A stretch of 64,000 bases of DNA from Pezizomycotina sp. ARF18 (lineage: Eukaryota > Ascomycota), in NCBI GenBank assembly GCA_002224055.1, contig AZLU01000071.1, positions 59,438 through 123,437 of the forward strand, read 5' to 3'. The translations under genes and the position numbers were made by a program. Below the pieces are notes generated by a model. That model did not search any database. It was not told where the DNA came from and saw only the letters and a list, made by a program, of their open reading frames with translations. Shown here piece by piece: positions 62,330 to 64,000 of the stretch (position 1 is its first letter; every line of letters begins with the position of its first letter).

Positions 62330-64000
62330 ATAGATTGGTATTGACGTTTGAAATTGGAAAGCAACCTCCGGAAACACGAGATTATGCGAAAATTTGATGA
62401 AACTTACGATCCCAAAATAGAGGAAAAGCTCATGGTGGAAAATTGCTATAGTTATTCTTCCCTATTTCTTTTGGTTTGGTTTGCTGGTATGCTAAGTTGG
62501 TGATTACTACATGGGCTGGTTTTGCTTTGCGTTATTCTTGTCCTTATTTGCAGTTGGTTATTTCATTCATTAACCTCAATTCGCCTTGCTTCTCTTTGCT
62601 TTGATTTCTTCTTCTCTCTTAAGAAATATTCTTTGGTCTTCTCTGCGAAAAAATAGCTGGTTATTCTTTAGTCGTGCATTCTTAGGCAGTTCTTCGAATG
62701 AAATCTTCTATGGTGAGATGCTTCTTCCTCCGTGCGCTCGTATGATCTGTCGAAGCAGTGGGCTTTACGCTTGCCGAATGGTGAATCCCTGTAGCTTCAT
62801 GTTGGAGAGACCGTGAAGCTGTCAAAGCCGTCGCCGCTTCGTCCTCGATAACACCCGTCGCAGAGTGCGGACTTATAGCGGCGCTGATGCGGCGCCCGCC
62901 GCACATACGCCACATTTACAATTTCCCTTCCCATCACTCGTGAGGATTATTTTTCTCAGCATTCCTAAAAAAAAAAAAAACAAGCTTTTCGATATTTCAG
63001 CTATCCACAATGTATTTTTCATGCATGCAGATTATTTTTTTCCCCTGTCCGGTGCAGCTCAGCGTACATAATACCTTGTCTTTTTTCCCTACTACGAAAC
63101 GAAACTGACGTTTCAAGGGACTTTTTGGACTATCAGATGCAGAGGGGTGGTCTCAGCCACGATGGGGGGAATTCGGCTGTTTCTTTTTTTTTTCCTTCAA
63201 GGAACTTCTTGATTTTCGCAAAATGCGAAAAGGTAAAGCTTCGGTTTTGATACTATGATTATCAAATTGAAGCACAGAGGCTACGATGGTTGAAATTTTC
63301 GTGGGGTGGATTGTGTGCCGGGTGTCATTCGGTTAAGCGCCCAGCACTTCCTCGCCTTTTCATCATGATTTATTAGCGCCGGTGCGACCGTTGCTGGGAG
63401 TGGCTTGTATAGCAAAGCAAGGGCCCGAGAGCGCTCGGAAATCGTGGGCTCCCTGAACACTGGGGGCCATGAAAAGCTTAAGCGCTCGATAACCAACGGT
63501 CGGTCATCGTATTTTCATGGTCCAAGGTTTTTATAGAGGCGCTAGTGTTAAATATAGATAGCGGGATTGTGAATCGATTCCTAGCGATGGTAATTTTATA
63601 GGGTAAATAGTGTTACAGTTAGAGCTAGATGCTTGCTGACATAAATATATCGGTTCTATATATATCTTAAAATCCTCGATGGTAGGGTAGAAAACACCTA
63701 GGTCCGTGGATCTAACATGAGCGCTTGGTCTTTCAGCATTCACTCAGGGCGGTATAACGGTCCGTTTGAATCGCTCACTCCCTATAGGATATATGCAGAT
63801 CATCATGCCGTAATATCCAACCATGGCACGAGGGCTAAACGCAGCGAATATCTCATCCGGTAATTAAGCCTACAAGCAAACAATTACCAGAGAATTGATT
63901 CAAACATGTTAGGTTTTTTGTTTCCCGTTGTTATTAGAGTTAAACTTTCTTCCAAAGCTTCCTTCATATGTCGAACAATTTTCGGATCATTAAGAGATAG
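62330..64000. other. 3' flank and spacer
   Basis: AT-rich sequence with an A run at about 62968-62981. Short ORFs on both strands resemble no family. No gene or RNA is supported up to the window end. Confidence 0.5.

Overview
The window looks like nuclear DNA of a filamentous ascomycete (Pezizomycotina-like). Genes are compact and GC-rich, with short introns (about 50-150 bp, GTRAGT donors, CTAAC-type branch points, YAG acceptors). Long AT-rich spacers full of A/T homopolymers lie between them. The gene families are typically fungal: a TOK two-pore K+ channel, a CFEM protein, a Fig1-like claudin-fold protein, tyrosinase, an alcohol-oxidase-type GMC flavoenzyme, a microsomal P450 and a glucoamylase. 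I cannot place the species.

Layout: 0.2-2.1 kb (-) secreted glucoamylase with an N-terminal CBM21-like starch-binding domain. 4.3-5.5 kb (+) an unrecognised frame-broken coding region. 7.3-9.0 kb (+) coiled-coil protein of unknown role. 9.7-10.6 kb a diverged tandem duplication. 15.5-16.1 kb (+) small secreted hydrophobic helical protein. 19.1-22.7 kb (+) a multidomain RNA-repair-type protein (2H phosphoesterase, EEP phosphatase, poly(A)-polymerase-like nucleotidyltransferase, MJ1316/DUF504). 22.9-23.4 kb (-) YjlB-type cupin. 24.2-26.5 kb (-) TOK K+ channel. 27.6-28.3 kb (+) GNAT acetyltransferase. 31.5-32.5 kb (+) Fig1-like four-TM protein. 33.5-34.1 kb (+) CFEM protein with a C-terminal TM segment. 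40.1-42.3 kb (+) tyrosinase. 49.3-51.3 kb (+) secreted Gln/Asn-rich repeat protein with a Cys-rich tail. 53.0-54.1 kb (+) polytopic membrane protein, followed by a P450 (54.4-56.1 kb, +). 56.5-57.4 kb (-) probable membrane-protein remnant. 60.1-62.3 kb (+) alcohol-oxidase-like GMC oxidoreductase. The rest is AT-rich spacer in which I recognise no gene, tRNA or rRNA.

Almost every recognisable gene, of unrelated function, switches reading frame several times. Catalytic motifs, splice sites and domain order stay intact, and several switches fall at homopolymers. The simplest reading is an assembly with many uncorrected short indels, not mass gene death. Coordinates therefore give whole gene spans, and single frames within them are only parts.

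The genes do not form one pathway. Starch use (glucoamylase), pigment chemistry (tyrosinase), alcohol oxidation (GMC), cell-surface proteins (CFEM, Fig1, two small secreted proteins), ion transport (TOK) and RNA repair sit side by side. The only plausible functional pairing is the P450 next to the polytopic membrane protein. The most interesting locus is the RNA-repair fusion at 19.1-22.7 kb, which joins RNA-end processing, nucleotidyl transfer and cyclic-end recognition in one polypeptide.
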